From Sesamum alatum (Eukaryota; Streptophyta; Magnoliopsida; Lamiales; Pedaliaceae): a stretch of 64,000 bases of DNA. The position numbers and the translations under genes were made by a program. Under the pieces are notes generated by a model, which did not search any database, had not been told where the DNA came from, and saw only the letters and a list, made by a program, of their open reading frames with translations. Below, in pieces: positions 20,023 through 31,266 of the stretch; position 1 is the first letter of the stretch, and each line of letters opens with the position of its first letter. The stretch spans positions 13,257,264 through 13,321,263 of the forward strand of contig JACGWO010000005.1 in NCBI GenBank assembly GCA_034509735.1. The letters are read 5' to 3'.

Positions 20023-23000
20023 TGAAGGACAAGCGGATCTGCCCGGGAGCGCCAGCGGAAGCGTGAAAATGTTGATATTAAAACAATTGATAGCATAATC
20101 GTAAAATCCCAAGGGGTGTATCCTTGAGTGCTCAACCGGGCGTTCGATGTAGGATGTATCAATATTAAAATACACATATTGAACATAGGGCATAGACAAA
20201 ATGATAAACTACGAAAGCGTAATTAAACCGTTACCTTTGTAGCTTATCTCTCAATCGGTTACTTGAGTTGTTCCTTTTTCGGAAACGTTCACCAAGTCCA
20301 AAATTATGAATTCTCTAAAGGTGATCCATACCACACCGGAAGAGATGCACGTTTTCCTTGCTAGAGGAAAACGGATCTAAGGAGGTATTGGTTTAAGAAG
20401 ATAAACACTATCAATTAGTGTTGTTCTCAAACTAACTTTGTTCTTCCGTTTTGATCCAAGATCAAAAGAAGAACACAAGTAAAACGGAGAGAGAGTGGCC
20501 GAAAGTTAGAGGTGAGGGAGAGGTGATTTTTCTTCTTCATTTCCTAGAAAAGATGAATAATGAATCTTCTTACATAGGTGTTAGTATATACTCATATATA
20601 TACATAATTAATGTGATTATTGAAATGTGTCTAGGTTCATCCAAGGAGTCTAGATACATCCCAATCAATCACCATCAATTCTTCAATCAAGCCTACCATC
20701 CTTTAAGGTATGATCAAATCATACCAAAAGGGAAATGCTTGATTGGAGTTGATTTGTCTCTTACCAAGAGACAAGTCAAGTAACACCTAGCATCCAACAT
20801 GGCCGATTTTTGCTTCATCCAAGGTAGCAATTTTCGGCCATGCTTATTTAGGGAAGAAGTCCAACTTCTTCCTATTCCAAAAATGAAATTAACACACTTC
20901 TCGGTCAAAATTTAACGGACCGGATTCTACCGTAATCCAATTACGACGAACCCAAAATAAATCCAATTTAATTTAATGTCCACTTAAATAATTCCCGTTG
21001 ATCTTTTAGTCCAATTAAAAGATCCAACATCTTAACTTTCCATATTAATCGATAAATCCTATTTACCGATTAAACGAGGGCCCGATACAATATCGACATG
21101 TCCATCCAATGGACAATCCCTTAAGTAATCCAATTACTTATTCATCCTCCAAAATTGACTCCAAGTCAATTTCTCCACCTTCTCGGTGATTTGTGTGTGA
21201 CCCTTTAGGTTCACCCTCAGCTAGACTTGGACCCGTGTCCCATAAGGGCCCGTTACCATGGGTGGCCGTCTAGCAACGTCCATGGCACTAGAGACTAGGT
21301 GAATGTTGGTGTGAACATTTAGGCGCCTTTTCCGTATGGGTACGGTACTTCCGTCTACCATATCCCGGCCTTAGTCTAGGTATGGAATTGGGCGTCGGTT
21401 CCCATCCTTGACTAAGCATCTATGCTTAATACTCGAGACTACGCATGCCTTATTGCGTCGACACAGGAAATCATTTCCTGTTCGACCAACCACTGTGGCT
21501 ACAACTTTATACAGCATGAACGTATCTCCGAGTGCATAGGAGGTACCTCTGTCACTGACAGGGGACGGATCCTCTTCTTGGAACCCACCATCCTCGCTAC
21601 ACATTCTGACCGCACTGGACAAGGCTTATAATGATCATCTTACAGAATGATCACCTCTCGCCAGATCCAAGATACAGCTAATACGTATATAATCTGTCAT
21701 GATTTGATGCCTATAAATGCCTTATTATAAGGATTAATTACTCCTAATCATGTGGATTTAGTATATTTTCAGAAAATACACCTTGAAAGGAGTAAAGGTT
21801 GGTGAAATGAAGCCAAGAATGGCATTTGGAGGCATTCAAGGGGATAAGTAGAAAAGAGAGACAGATTCAGAATTTCCACTAAGCGTGCCCACGCTTAACG
21901 CTGCAGTCAATATAGGAGAAAAAGGAAAGCCACGGATTTTGTTGAAGGGAGAATGAATGAATGCTGAACACACTCTTGAAGACCCGAAATTCAGCCTTTA
22001 GATTGCTAGGAATTAGGTTGTTAACATGTTTATTAGCAATCATGTATCTACCTATTCTCTTGTCTAGGTTCGTGAGGTGCTAATAGTATGAATAGGAGGC
22101 ACCTCACAACCTACAAACTATCTCTTGTTTACATTGAATCTTAGAGTTTAATCAACTATTCTACTTCTTCTATCTTCTTTCATTTTATTTACGTTGCCCA
22201 ATTGCTAATGGTATTCCACTTTTTAGTGTGTTCTTCCATTAGCATGTTAGGTTAAGCTCTTAATTTTCCGGTTAAAGTACGGTAAATGCTTGATTCTTAA
22301 AATGTTGTGAGATCTAATAAGTGCTTAATTCTTTTATTAAAATCCGTATTCATGTTATTCTCTGCACTCTTTTTACAAACTTCTGATTTTTGAATAATAT
22401 GATCAGTTGTTCATTATCAAGATGGTTTGTTTAGCTATTTGAACTTGCAAATCCGTAATTGTTTGTTTAGTTCAATAACTAGTAGCAACATTTCATGATT
22501 AATCATGTCAAAGTGGTTAATTATGTTTTGGTGAATGCATGATCTGATTTAAATGAATTCTGGTAGGAATTTATTGGTTAGGATCAGGCCCTTCTAATTC
22601 TCAAAGTTGTTAATAAATTAAATCTCGTGGACGTTCCCGGGGTTGTTTATTGATTAGAGATCTAGTCAACAGACGTTCCTTGGCTAACGAAAAGGTAAGG
22701 AAGGGTGAGGTTGTTAGGTCGTACCAACAACCATAACTGATCTACGCATTTTAATAATTATTATGTTTGCATCAATGATCAACGGGAAGAATCAAGCATG
22801 AACCCACTTTAACCGGAAAACCTTCTCATCTATTACACTTCCCCTTTAATTTATACTTGTTATTTTCTTTTAAAAGCTAAAAATCTGAATCCCCCCCTTT
22901 TTTTTGTTTCTTTTAAGAAATCAACTTATCGCCGATCCCTGCGGATTCGACCCTACTTGCCGCTTTCGCAAGAAAGTAATTGTAGGAATTATTTTTGGTG

Positions 23001-23570
23001 GTTTCGGCACCCATCAACAGTCGTCCTGTGCATGTGACTGCCATGGTTCCTCAAGTTTGAGGACTACTACCGTACTATTGGAACTGGGGAAATCCAATCA
23101 TACCGACCAAGCCTCCAAGGCTTCCATATGATGATCCCCGCGAGTCAGTCCAGTCGGCTCGACCTCAGTCGACCAACCCATAAAGATCGTGTAGGCGTCC
23201 CACGCATGTCGCTGATGGAACACGACACTCATCCAATGAACACGACTCTTGATGCAAGTCTCCATAGGACTCTCGATGCCCTGTCTCGAGGTCCTCAACT
23301 TGGAACGTTTCAGACCCAACCCTTAATCAGTTAATTTCATGACCACCATCCAATGCGTGGCCCAACTACATGAGTTGTTAATCGTGGTTTGTGGGCTTTG
23401 TTGCGATATATGTAAAACACCATTTTAGCATATGGAAAATAAGCGCAACAAAGAGAATACCAAAGTAACGAATATTCATTTTATTCATTACATAATATTA
23501 CCTTACATCAAGTTGTCAAATAGGTTACAAGATCCCAAACCTATTAGCTTTCTAGTCACCTATTCTAATA
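20023..23570 (-). repeat. 5' LTR of a minus-strand copia element, interrupted
   Basis: It starts TGAAGGACAAGCGGATC at 20023 next to the PBS and ends CACCTATTCTAATA at 23570 (TAATA where most copies have TAACA). Subtracting the solo LTR nested at 21679-23016 and one TSD copy leaves about 2.2 kb, the family length. It belongs to the subfamily ending CTTTCTGGTCACC-like, as at 35445-37679. Confidence 0.9.
21679..23016. mobile_element. Solo LTR of a different (Ty3/gypsy-like) family nested in the copia LTR
   Basis: It interrupts the copia LTR between GATACAG and CGTCCTGTGCATG; the uninterrupted form is seen at about 37121-37140. Flanks ACAGC (21674-21678) and ACAGT (23017-23021) are a 5-bp TSD with one change. 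It begins TAATACGTATATAATC (TG probably mutated to TA) and ends GGTTTCGGCACCCATCA. The CTGCGGATTCGACCC then TACTTGCC block near 22937 is typical of the 3' end of certain plant gypsy-type LTRs. Length 1,338 bp; no PBS, PPT or coding region. Confidence 0.8.
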
Positions 23571-23739
23571 CTACTGTCACGCTGCACATCTTGACTGTAC
23601 TAGATAAGGCTTATGACTACTCAGTAACTACAACTTGGCAGTCTCTCGCCATATCTAGGATACAGGCATGATGTGCAGGTGATCTCAGTAATCCCTCAAG
23701 TCCAAGGATCAACTTGTACTGTTGGAACTAGGAACACAA
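23571..23739 (-). repeat. Copia LTR fragment (first subfamily)
   Basis: CTACTGTCAC, TAAGGCTTATGACTACTCA, CTCTCGCCATATCTAGGATA and GTACTGTTGGAACTAGGAA follow the solo LTR at about 11628-11790. It is the oldest visible layer here: the LTR 20023-23570 abuts its left side and another LTR begins exactly at 23740 on its right. Confidence 0.75.
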
Positions 23740-23892
23740 TGTTAGAATAGGTGACCAGAAAGCCAATTGGATAGGCAATTTTGGGAACTAGTCGTCAATC
23801 TTTATTAATACAATATATCCTGATGACTAGAGTAAGTATTCCTCACTGACACCGTGTTTGTTGTGCTTACTACTAACATTGAACGGTGTTTC
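23740..23892 (+). repeat. Left part of a plus-strand copia LTR split by element 23893-33459
   Basis: It starts at the LTR terminus TGTTAGAATAGGTGACC and runs 153 bp to GAACGGTGTTTC. The same LTR resumes at 33460 with GTTTTAACGTCACAAC. The pieces join as in intact copies (GGCGTTTCAACGTCATAAC at 24040). Confidence 0.9.
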
Positions 23893-26072
23893 TGTTAGAA
23901 TAGGTGACCAGAAAGCCAATTGGATTGGCGATTTTGGGAACTATTCGTCAATCTTTATTAATACAATATTATCTTGATTAATAGAGTAAGTATTCATCAC
24001 TGGCACTGTGTTTGTTGTGCTTACTACTAACATTGAACGGCGTTTCAACGTCATAACAAATGCCCACAGACCAATTGGATAACCCATGTAGTTGGGCTGC
24101 GCATTGGATGGCAGCTATGAAACCAACTTCTGAGGGTTGGTCTGAAACATTCCAAGTCGAGGACCTCGAGACTGGGCATCGAGTGTCCTATTGAGACTTG
24201 CACTAAGTATTGCATTCACTAGGTGAGTGCGGAGTTTCATCGGCGACAGACGAAGGTCGTCTATGCAATTTTAGTGGGTTAGCTGACAAGGTGGTCGACT
24301 GACTAAAGTGACACGCGGGAATCGTCATATGGAAGCCTTGGAGGCTTGGTCGGTATGACTGGAATTCTCGATTATGATAGTACGGGATTAGTCTCGGACT
24401 TGAGGAATCATGGCAGTCACGTGCATATGAAGATTGTATCTTGAATCTGGCAAGAGGTGATCATTCTGTAAGATGGTCATTATAAGCCTTGTCCAGTGAA
24501 GTTGGAGTATGCAGCGAGGATGGTGGATTCCAAGATAGGATCTATCCCCTGTCAGTACATGACGGTGAAGTCTCCTATGCACTCTGAGATGGTTTAGACT
24601 CTGAAAGTCTATGGCCATAGCAATTGATTGAGTAGGAAAGGGTTTCCTACATCGATCGATAGAGTAAACGCATCTCGGGTATGAAGCATAGTTGCCTAGT
24701 CAAGGATGGGAACTGACGCCCAATTCCATACCCTAGACTAAGGCTGGGACACGGTCGACAGTAGGACCGTACCCGTACGAAATCGACGCCCAAATGTTCA
24801 CGCCAACATTCACCTAGTCTCCAGTGCCATGGATCGTTGCTAGACGGCAACCCATGGTGACGGGCTCCTGTTGGACCCGAGCCCAAGTCTAGCTAAGGGT
24901 GAACCTATAGGGTCACACAAAAATCACCGAGGAGGTGAAGGAATTGACTTAGAGTCAATTTCAAAGGATGATAAGTAATTGGATTACTTAAGGGATTGTC
25001 CATTGGGTGGACGGGCCGATATTATATCGGGCCTTGTTTGATCGGTAAATAGGATTTATCGATTAATATAGAAATTTGAGATGTTGGATCTTTCAATTGA
25101 ATTTAAAGATCAATGGGAATTATTTAAGTGGACATTAAATTAAATTGGATTTAATTTTGGATTCCACCATAATCCAATTATGGTAGAACCCGGTCCATTA
25201 AATTTTGACCCGAGAGGTATGTTAATTCCATTTATGAAATAGGAAGAAGTTGGACTTCTTCCCTAAATAAGCATGGCCGAAAATTGCCACCTTGGAGGGA
25301 GCAAAAATCGGCCATGTTGGATGCTAGGTGTTAGTTGACTTGTTTCTTTTGGTAAGAGACAAATCAACTCCAATCAAGCCCTTCCCTTTTGGTATGATTT
25401 GATCATACCTTAAAAGTTTGTAGGCTTGATTGAAGAATTGATGGTGATTGATTGGGATGTATCTAGACATCCTTGGATGAACCTAGACACATTTCAATAA
25501 TCACATAAATTATGTATATATATGAGTATATACTAACACCTACGCATGATGAATTTCATTGTTCATCTTTTTCTAGGAAAAAGATGAACACTCTCTACCC
25601 TCTCTCTCTCTACTCTCTAAATCCTCTTTGTTGCTTCATTGATCTAGAACCAATTGAAGAACAAAGTAAGATCAAGAAGGAACACTAGTTTGATAGTGTA
25701 ATCTCTTCTTTGATTTCATCCTATAGATCCGTTTTTCTCTAGCAAGAAAAATGAGATCTCTCCCGGTGTGGTGTGGACAACATTAGAGGGTCTCGACGTT
25801 GGGACCTTGCGTGGATGAACGTCGGGAGGAATCAATGCGTGTACCCGATCGAAATACAAAATCGAGAAAGGTATTCCGATTTACATTTATGCTCTCGGTT
25901 TCTTCTTTATTCTATATCCACGAACGCTTGTTTATTTTTATATGTTTAAGTATGCGTTCATACACCGATAGCCCGGGAACGTTCAAGGGTACATCCCTTG
26001 AACGCGATTTAAATTCCTTTTATTTCGCACGTTTTTATCTCCACTGCGCTTCCGCCGATCCGCTTTCCTTCA
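23893..26072 (+). repeat. 5' LTR of copia element
   Basis: TGTTAGAATAGGTGACC to CGCTTTCCTTCA, 2,180 bp. A TATA-like run (TTATGTATATATATGAGTAT, about 25513-25532) is followed by a palindrome at 25561-25589 and a CT-rich tract at 25590-25620. This is a plausible U3/R promoter and start region. It ends two bases before the PBS. Confidence 0.92.
25561..25589. repeat. Near-perfect palindrome in the LTR promoter region
   Basis: GTTCATCTTTTT-CTAGG-AAAAAGATGAAC has 12-bp arms. The 3' LTR has it at 32932-32960 with 11-bp arms, and the minus-strand LTR copies keep half or all of it (for example near 35984). Confidence 0.8.
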
Positions 26073-26074
26073 TG

Positions 26075-26086
26075 TGGTATCAGAGC
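26075..26086 (+). other. Primer-binding site for initiator tRNA-Met
   Basis: TGGTATCAGAGC follows the LTR end TTCA after the two-base spacer TG. It is the standard minus-strand primer site of many plant copia elements. Confidence 0.93.
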
Positions 26087-27967
26087 CCCGATCGGTGTAT
26101 GTGGCTATAGATTACATATTTTATGTGTGCAAGCATGTTCAACGACCAACGTGTTTAGATCGACTTTAAAAACATGTATTTATTGCTTTTAATTTTCATA
26201 ATTATTTGTTGAAATTTGCATGTTTAATTATGTGATTAATTATGGATATTTGGGTGATTGTAGAAGATTGAATTTTTTTAAATCTGGATATTTATTTTAG
26301 TTTTTTATATGCAGAATTAAGAAAAAAAAATTATTCAGCAGCAGCAGCAGCCGCTGCTGGTTGGCAACAGACTGTTGCAGCCGCACGCGCACAAGGCGCC
26401 CCCGCGCAGGTCGCGTGCTCGGGTGAGTTGGGCATCAGCGCGCGCCTGGCGCGCGCGAGTGCTGGTCGTCCGCACGCGCCTAGGCTGCCCGCCACGCGTT
26501 GGCATGCGCGCGAGCGTTCGTTTTTTCGCCATTTTTTTGAAAAATTTGATTTTCTGATTTTCTGCATATTTTTTCTGAAAAATATTTAATTTATGGCTGA
26601 TTTAATTCTAGTTGAGAATGATTTTTCCTAAAATTAAATAGCCTAAGATTATTTTGGAAATGGTTTCCAAACAAAAAAAATGTACATGGGTTGTACGAGG
26701 TTTCTAATATCCATTTTCAATTGTATTTTTGACGTGTATTTTTCTGCATTTAATTACGTTATGGAATGATATTGGATATCATATATTTAATACATAGTTT
26801 GTATTATTTGGAGCATGATTATATTGCATATGTAATTATGTTGTGTTTTGTTAATTGGATTAACAAGTGATGATCACGAAGCCCATTGACCTGTATATGG
26901 TTTTATATTCTTTTTGGGTGGGGCTTGCGTGCCTCTTGTTTTGGGAATATTATCTCCCACTTTCGCCTCATGATGTTAAGGCTTGTCTTTCTTTTTCCTT
27001 TTATTTTCCATGTATTCCATTTCTCTTGTAATGAGAGTAGTTAGGAATTTTTTGGTGAAGTTTTACATTTTATGTATAATATGGCAAGTCCACAGAGAAA
27101 AAGGAGGCCTATGCTGGACGAAGGCCCAAGGTGAGACATCATGGCGAAATAAGTAGAGTACAAGGCCTATTGGCATGACATCGGGTTAATTTGTTGTAAT
27201 AGTGTCGGACCACCCTAGACAGACCATAGACTCACTGCGGGCTCAGTGGGTCGTGTAGGTTGGGCTCGTAATCATCCAACAGGGGTATGCTAGATTTACT
27301 TGTATGCGATGCATTTATTTAAATGCTTTATATTATTGAATATTTATACATGAAAAATATTAATGTGATGAGGTCTCGGTCAATAATTTCGAACTCTCAC
27401 TTGATTGGACCAAGTTAAAATATTAGGCCCATGATGGACTTGGATCAAAATGGTTTTGATCTGTCCAAGCCTTCCATCTATAGTAATGTCGCGAGGAAGC
27501 TACCGCTACCCAAGTGTGGTCTCACGAGTCGTGGCACATTTGGAATAGAGGAAAGTTGCACCGTTGTTGTGAACAAAGAGTACGCTCACTATTTCCCTGT
27601 CTCACGAGTCGTGGGGGGTGATAGTTGAGGTATGATTTGGTTGATGGGTCGGGCCTAACATCGAGTAGCATGATTCGCTTGGAGTCCTCGGGATTATGTG
27701 AAGAGGTGAGGCAGAATATCTTGGGAATCTCATCGGTTGAGAATGGTATTAGATACCTCCCACGAGACTTTTTTCATGTGAATCGTAAAAGTAGGGCATG
27801 GAGAATTGCGCTTGTGGATCCCAAGAGGAAATGGTTTCCCGAAATCCCATTTGAGAGTAATGGTCTTTCGTAGAAATAGCGGGAGGGGTTAATGAGTAAA
27901 AGAACCAAGTCTTAACTTGAACATAATATTGTTATAATCTACTGAATATTTTTTTGTTTAACTGTTG
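26087..27967 (+). other. Leader of copia element
   Basis: About 1.9 kb without a conserved coding frame. It contains a GC-rich block at 26335-26520 that opens with CAGCAGCAGCAGCAGCCGCT. The palindrome CACGAGTCGTG occurs at 27523-27533 and 27603-27613. There are also segments shared in reverse with 8364-10190. Small frames in the GC-rich part are compositional. Confidence 0.8.
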
Positions 27968-28800
27968 ATGTCTAAGAATCCACTAACCCTTATACGTGAG
28001 ACTAATAAGTCTAATGGAACGTATTACCACGCCTGGGTGTGAAATCTTAAGATGGTCTTAGATTTCAAAGAACCAGACTTATATTTTGGATAAAGTTTTT
28101 CCTCAGACTTTGTCGGAAGGGTCATCGCCCAAAGAACGTTTGACGTTCAAGAAGAGGCTTGATGACAACTGGAAGGTCTGCAGCATCATACTGGCATCCA
28201 TTGATAATGAGATGCAAGAAGCAGTATGATAGGCTGCAGGATGTTGGCTCGATGATTCTTCGATTGTAGCAAGTCTATGTTGTCCCAGACCGGCATGTTA
28301 AATATGCTGCAATGAAGGCATTCTTCGGAGCGAAGATGATAGAATGATCGTGGGTACAAGAGCATGGAGTGATGATGCTATCCCTTTTGGAAAAGCTCAA
28401 AGACCTCCAAGTTGATCTCGAAAGAGAGATGTACATCGACGTGATCCTTCAGTCTCTTCTCCCCTAACTCGACCCATTTATAGACAACTACAACATGAGT
28501 GGGCTTGAGAAAGACCTTCATAAGTTGATAAAAATGTTGGTCCAGTACAAGGCAATGATTGAAAAATCTTCGCCGACGGTACTAGTGAGGAGGCTTCAAC
28601 CTCTAAAGCGAAAGGCAAGGTTGCTGGACACAGGAAGAGGAAGAAGACTCAGGCAATATCAGCCGCTGCCAGCACTTTGAATGCTCCTGTTACACTACTG
28701 GGCTGGGGTAAAAGAAAGAGGAAAAGGGTTCGGCAGTCAGAGATTCCGAATGATGTTTGCATTAATTGTGAGAAAAGGGACATTGGAAGAGGAAGTTTTC
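27968..28800 (+). pseudogene. Copia gag remnant
   Basis: The ATG at 27968 begins MSKNPLTLIRETNKSNGTYY, aligned with the gag of copy 2. Matching nucleotide blocks continue (GTCCCAGACCGGCATGTTAA; GCATTCTTCGGAGCGAAGAT; AACTACAACATGAGTGGGCTTG). A zinc-knuckle trace TGCATTAATTGTGAGAAAAG appears near 28758. Many stops and indels interrupt the frame; nothing translatable over the domain remains. Confidence 0.85.
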
Positions 28801-31250
28801 TAAAGCCCCTCTCCAATGAAGGTGACATTTGAATTGAGTATCAACATGATCATTGTTATGTTCTTTGGTATTGGATGCCAGTCGTTCATAACTTGTCAAT
28901 GGTTCACAGGTGATGATAAGGAATAGAAAGCTAAGACAGACGATCCTAAGGTCTAGCAATGGCGAAACTGTTGCCGCAAAGACTAAGGACTAGTTAGTCT
29001 TCGTAGTGATCATGTTAAGATTGTGTCTGCGGGAATTATGTAACCTAGCATGACCAAAATATGTTCCATTTATTCTTGGACAATTTTTGATATAATAATT
29101 TGATCAATAAAATTACTTTTATTTCACAAAGAATGGTGATTCTTGTCTGCTAGGTTTGGTACATAAACACTTGACATTGTTCCATAATTGGATTATGAGT
29201 ACTCAAAACAAATGACTAAAAATGGAAAAAATCAAGATGAACTTACGGATTTGGGATCCATGGCTAGGTCAGTTTCCTTTAAGTTAAGGATTAGGAAGTT
29301 GGAAGATCCAAAGAGTCTAGCAATAGATGATTTGGATCTGCTAGCTTGCAAATCTTCTCTGAGAAGGAAAAGACTAAAGAACCATTTTGTTAGACAAAGT
29401 GGGCTTGCCGATAGTCTATTGGATTAGATCTTAAAGGACTTCTATGGAAAACTGAATGCACAGGACTAGAAGAGGGTTCACAAGTCTAAGAACCTTTGGT
29501 AGGTTTGGGAATTAGACTTGGAGTTGTGAACTAACCTGGTCACCTTTCGATTAGATCGAGAGAGTGTGTATTTAGTTGGAGCGCCAATACCCTATTGGAT
29601 TGGATCCAAAAAGGATATCCATAAGATTACTGAATACACAAGACTAAAAGAGGATTCACAAGTCTAAGAACCTTTGGTAGGTTCGGGATATTAGACTTTG
29701 AGTGGTGAATCAATTTGGTTACCTTTTCATTAGATCGAGAGGACGTGTATTCAGTGGGAGTTCTCGAATATCCGAATGAGAATGGAATTCTCAATCAGTG
29801 AAATTCTTCTTGAAGCGGCCATGGTTGAATTGTCTCTGATAAGGGAGAAAAGGAACCCTGTTGGACTTGGTTTGCTCGGTATTTCACTGAAGTTACCTTA
29901 GCCCATCTAGACATGGACTTGAAAGTTGCTAGGTTGAGAAACATGCACTTTCTTAAAGTCATGATCTAGTTACCATATTGGATATGGTTTGAAAAGCCTT
30001 TATCCTACAAAGTTCTTTAGTGTATGGGATGGTCTTGCATACGTCAAGGGACTAGTAGGAAGACAAACTAGACTCGGTGTCTGGTTTGTGCAGGTCTAGT
30101 GCAAAATAATGCAAACATCTGGTTATTTCCCACTAACTATGTACCAGTCCTCCCAGGGACGACTAGAATACCTTAGATACCTGATGGGTACAGGTTTGCG
30201 GGTCCAACCGATCAATGGGAGCATGATCCAAAGGACATATGGAGAAGCGATATTGGACATCGGGATTGGATCAACGGCTTGGAGTTGCGGGATCTGCTTG
30301 AAATTCAAATTGGGTTTGAGATTTCATGTAACTGGAATATTCATTTTGACGAATCCATACGATGTATGACTCGGTCAATAACGAGCATTAGAGTTAGTGG
30401 GAGTGTGGTAGTCTTCTGAGTGTTAAGTGTGTAACGTCTTATTCATTTGGAATGAAATTAAGACGTTAAGAAATACTAGAAACACGGGCATTGTTCACGC
30501 AATTCTCCATGAATAGGGCCAAGCTATCCAAAACTTAGTCACCATTGATTAATGAGGAAGCTTAGATGTTTTACATGCCCTACATCTTTGTCGTACGCAA
30601 CATGGGTATGTTGTTCGGTGCATAGGGCCTGATGTTGTTTATGCATCGTACATAACAATGGATATCGGGTGTGTACCGACGAGGCAATAGACAGTAGTTG
30701 AGAGCAGTCTTTAAGACATGAATAAGGATTAAAGAAGTGTTCTCAATGCACAGTTTACGGAGAGTTGATTCTGGAAGGCTATAGCGATACTAGCTTCTCG
30801 AATCATGTGAATAATATTTAGTCTCAATACCTATGTATGTTCGGACTTTATGGTGAGTGTGGTATCTTGGAAAGGTTCCAAGCAGGATACCACGACGTTT
30901 CATCACGAAAGTAGAATATATGCCAACTTTGGAAGTTATTTCTGGAAAGTGGTTTGGATGAAAATAGCACCCATTGGATGGATGTAGTGCCTAGCACGGC
31001 CGAGCCAGTAGTTACCTTGGAGGTCGACAACTAGGCTATGGCTAAAGCCTTTTAGGCCCGAGATCTCATCACAAGATCCATAGAAAATTCTTAGACAGCC
31101 ACCATCGGCAGGTAGTGATGGTAGGAAGAGGCGAGATACGGTTGGACTGTATTACCTCGATAGAAAAATAAAGTAGACTTGGGAGACTGAGCCGGTATCG
31201 CAAATTACTCACTCTCAGAAGGTTCTGAGAGACATGGGTAATTGGCTTTC
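28801..31250 (+). pseudogene. Copia pol remnants
   Basis: Recognisable pieces in order: the integrase zinc region (LACKSSLRRKRLKNHFVRQS, 29340-29400), RT remnants (GCATAGGGCCTGATGTTGTT near 30625), RNase H traces (GTATCTTGGAAAGG then TTCCAAGCAGGATAC at about 30861-30890), and the terminal GNWLSGQ next to the PPT. The segment 29416-29591 is duplicated in tandem as 29592-29769 (period about 176-178 bp). Everything is stop-ridden. Confidence 0.8.
29416..29769 (+). repeat. Tandem duplication inside pol remnant (about 177-bp unit)
   Basis: Both units contain CTATTGGATT, AAGTCTAAGAACCTTTGGTA, TTAGATCGAGAG and GTGTATT in the same order. The divergence between them shows the duplication is old. Confidence 0.75.
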
Positions 31251-31266
31251 AGGTCAAGAGGGAGAT
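31251..31266 (+). other. Polypurine tract
   Basis: AGGTCAAGAGGGAGAT lies directly before the 3' LTR TGTTAG. Confidence 0.88.
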
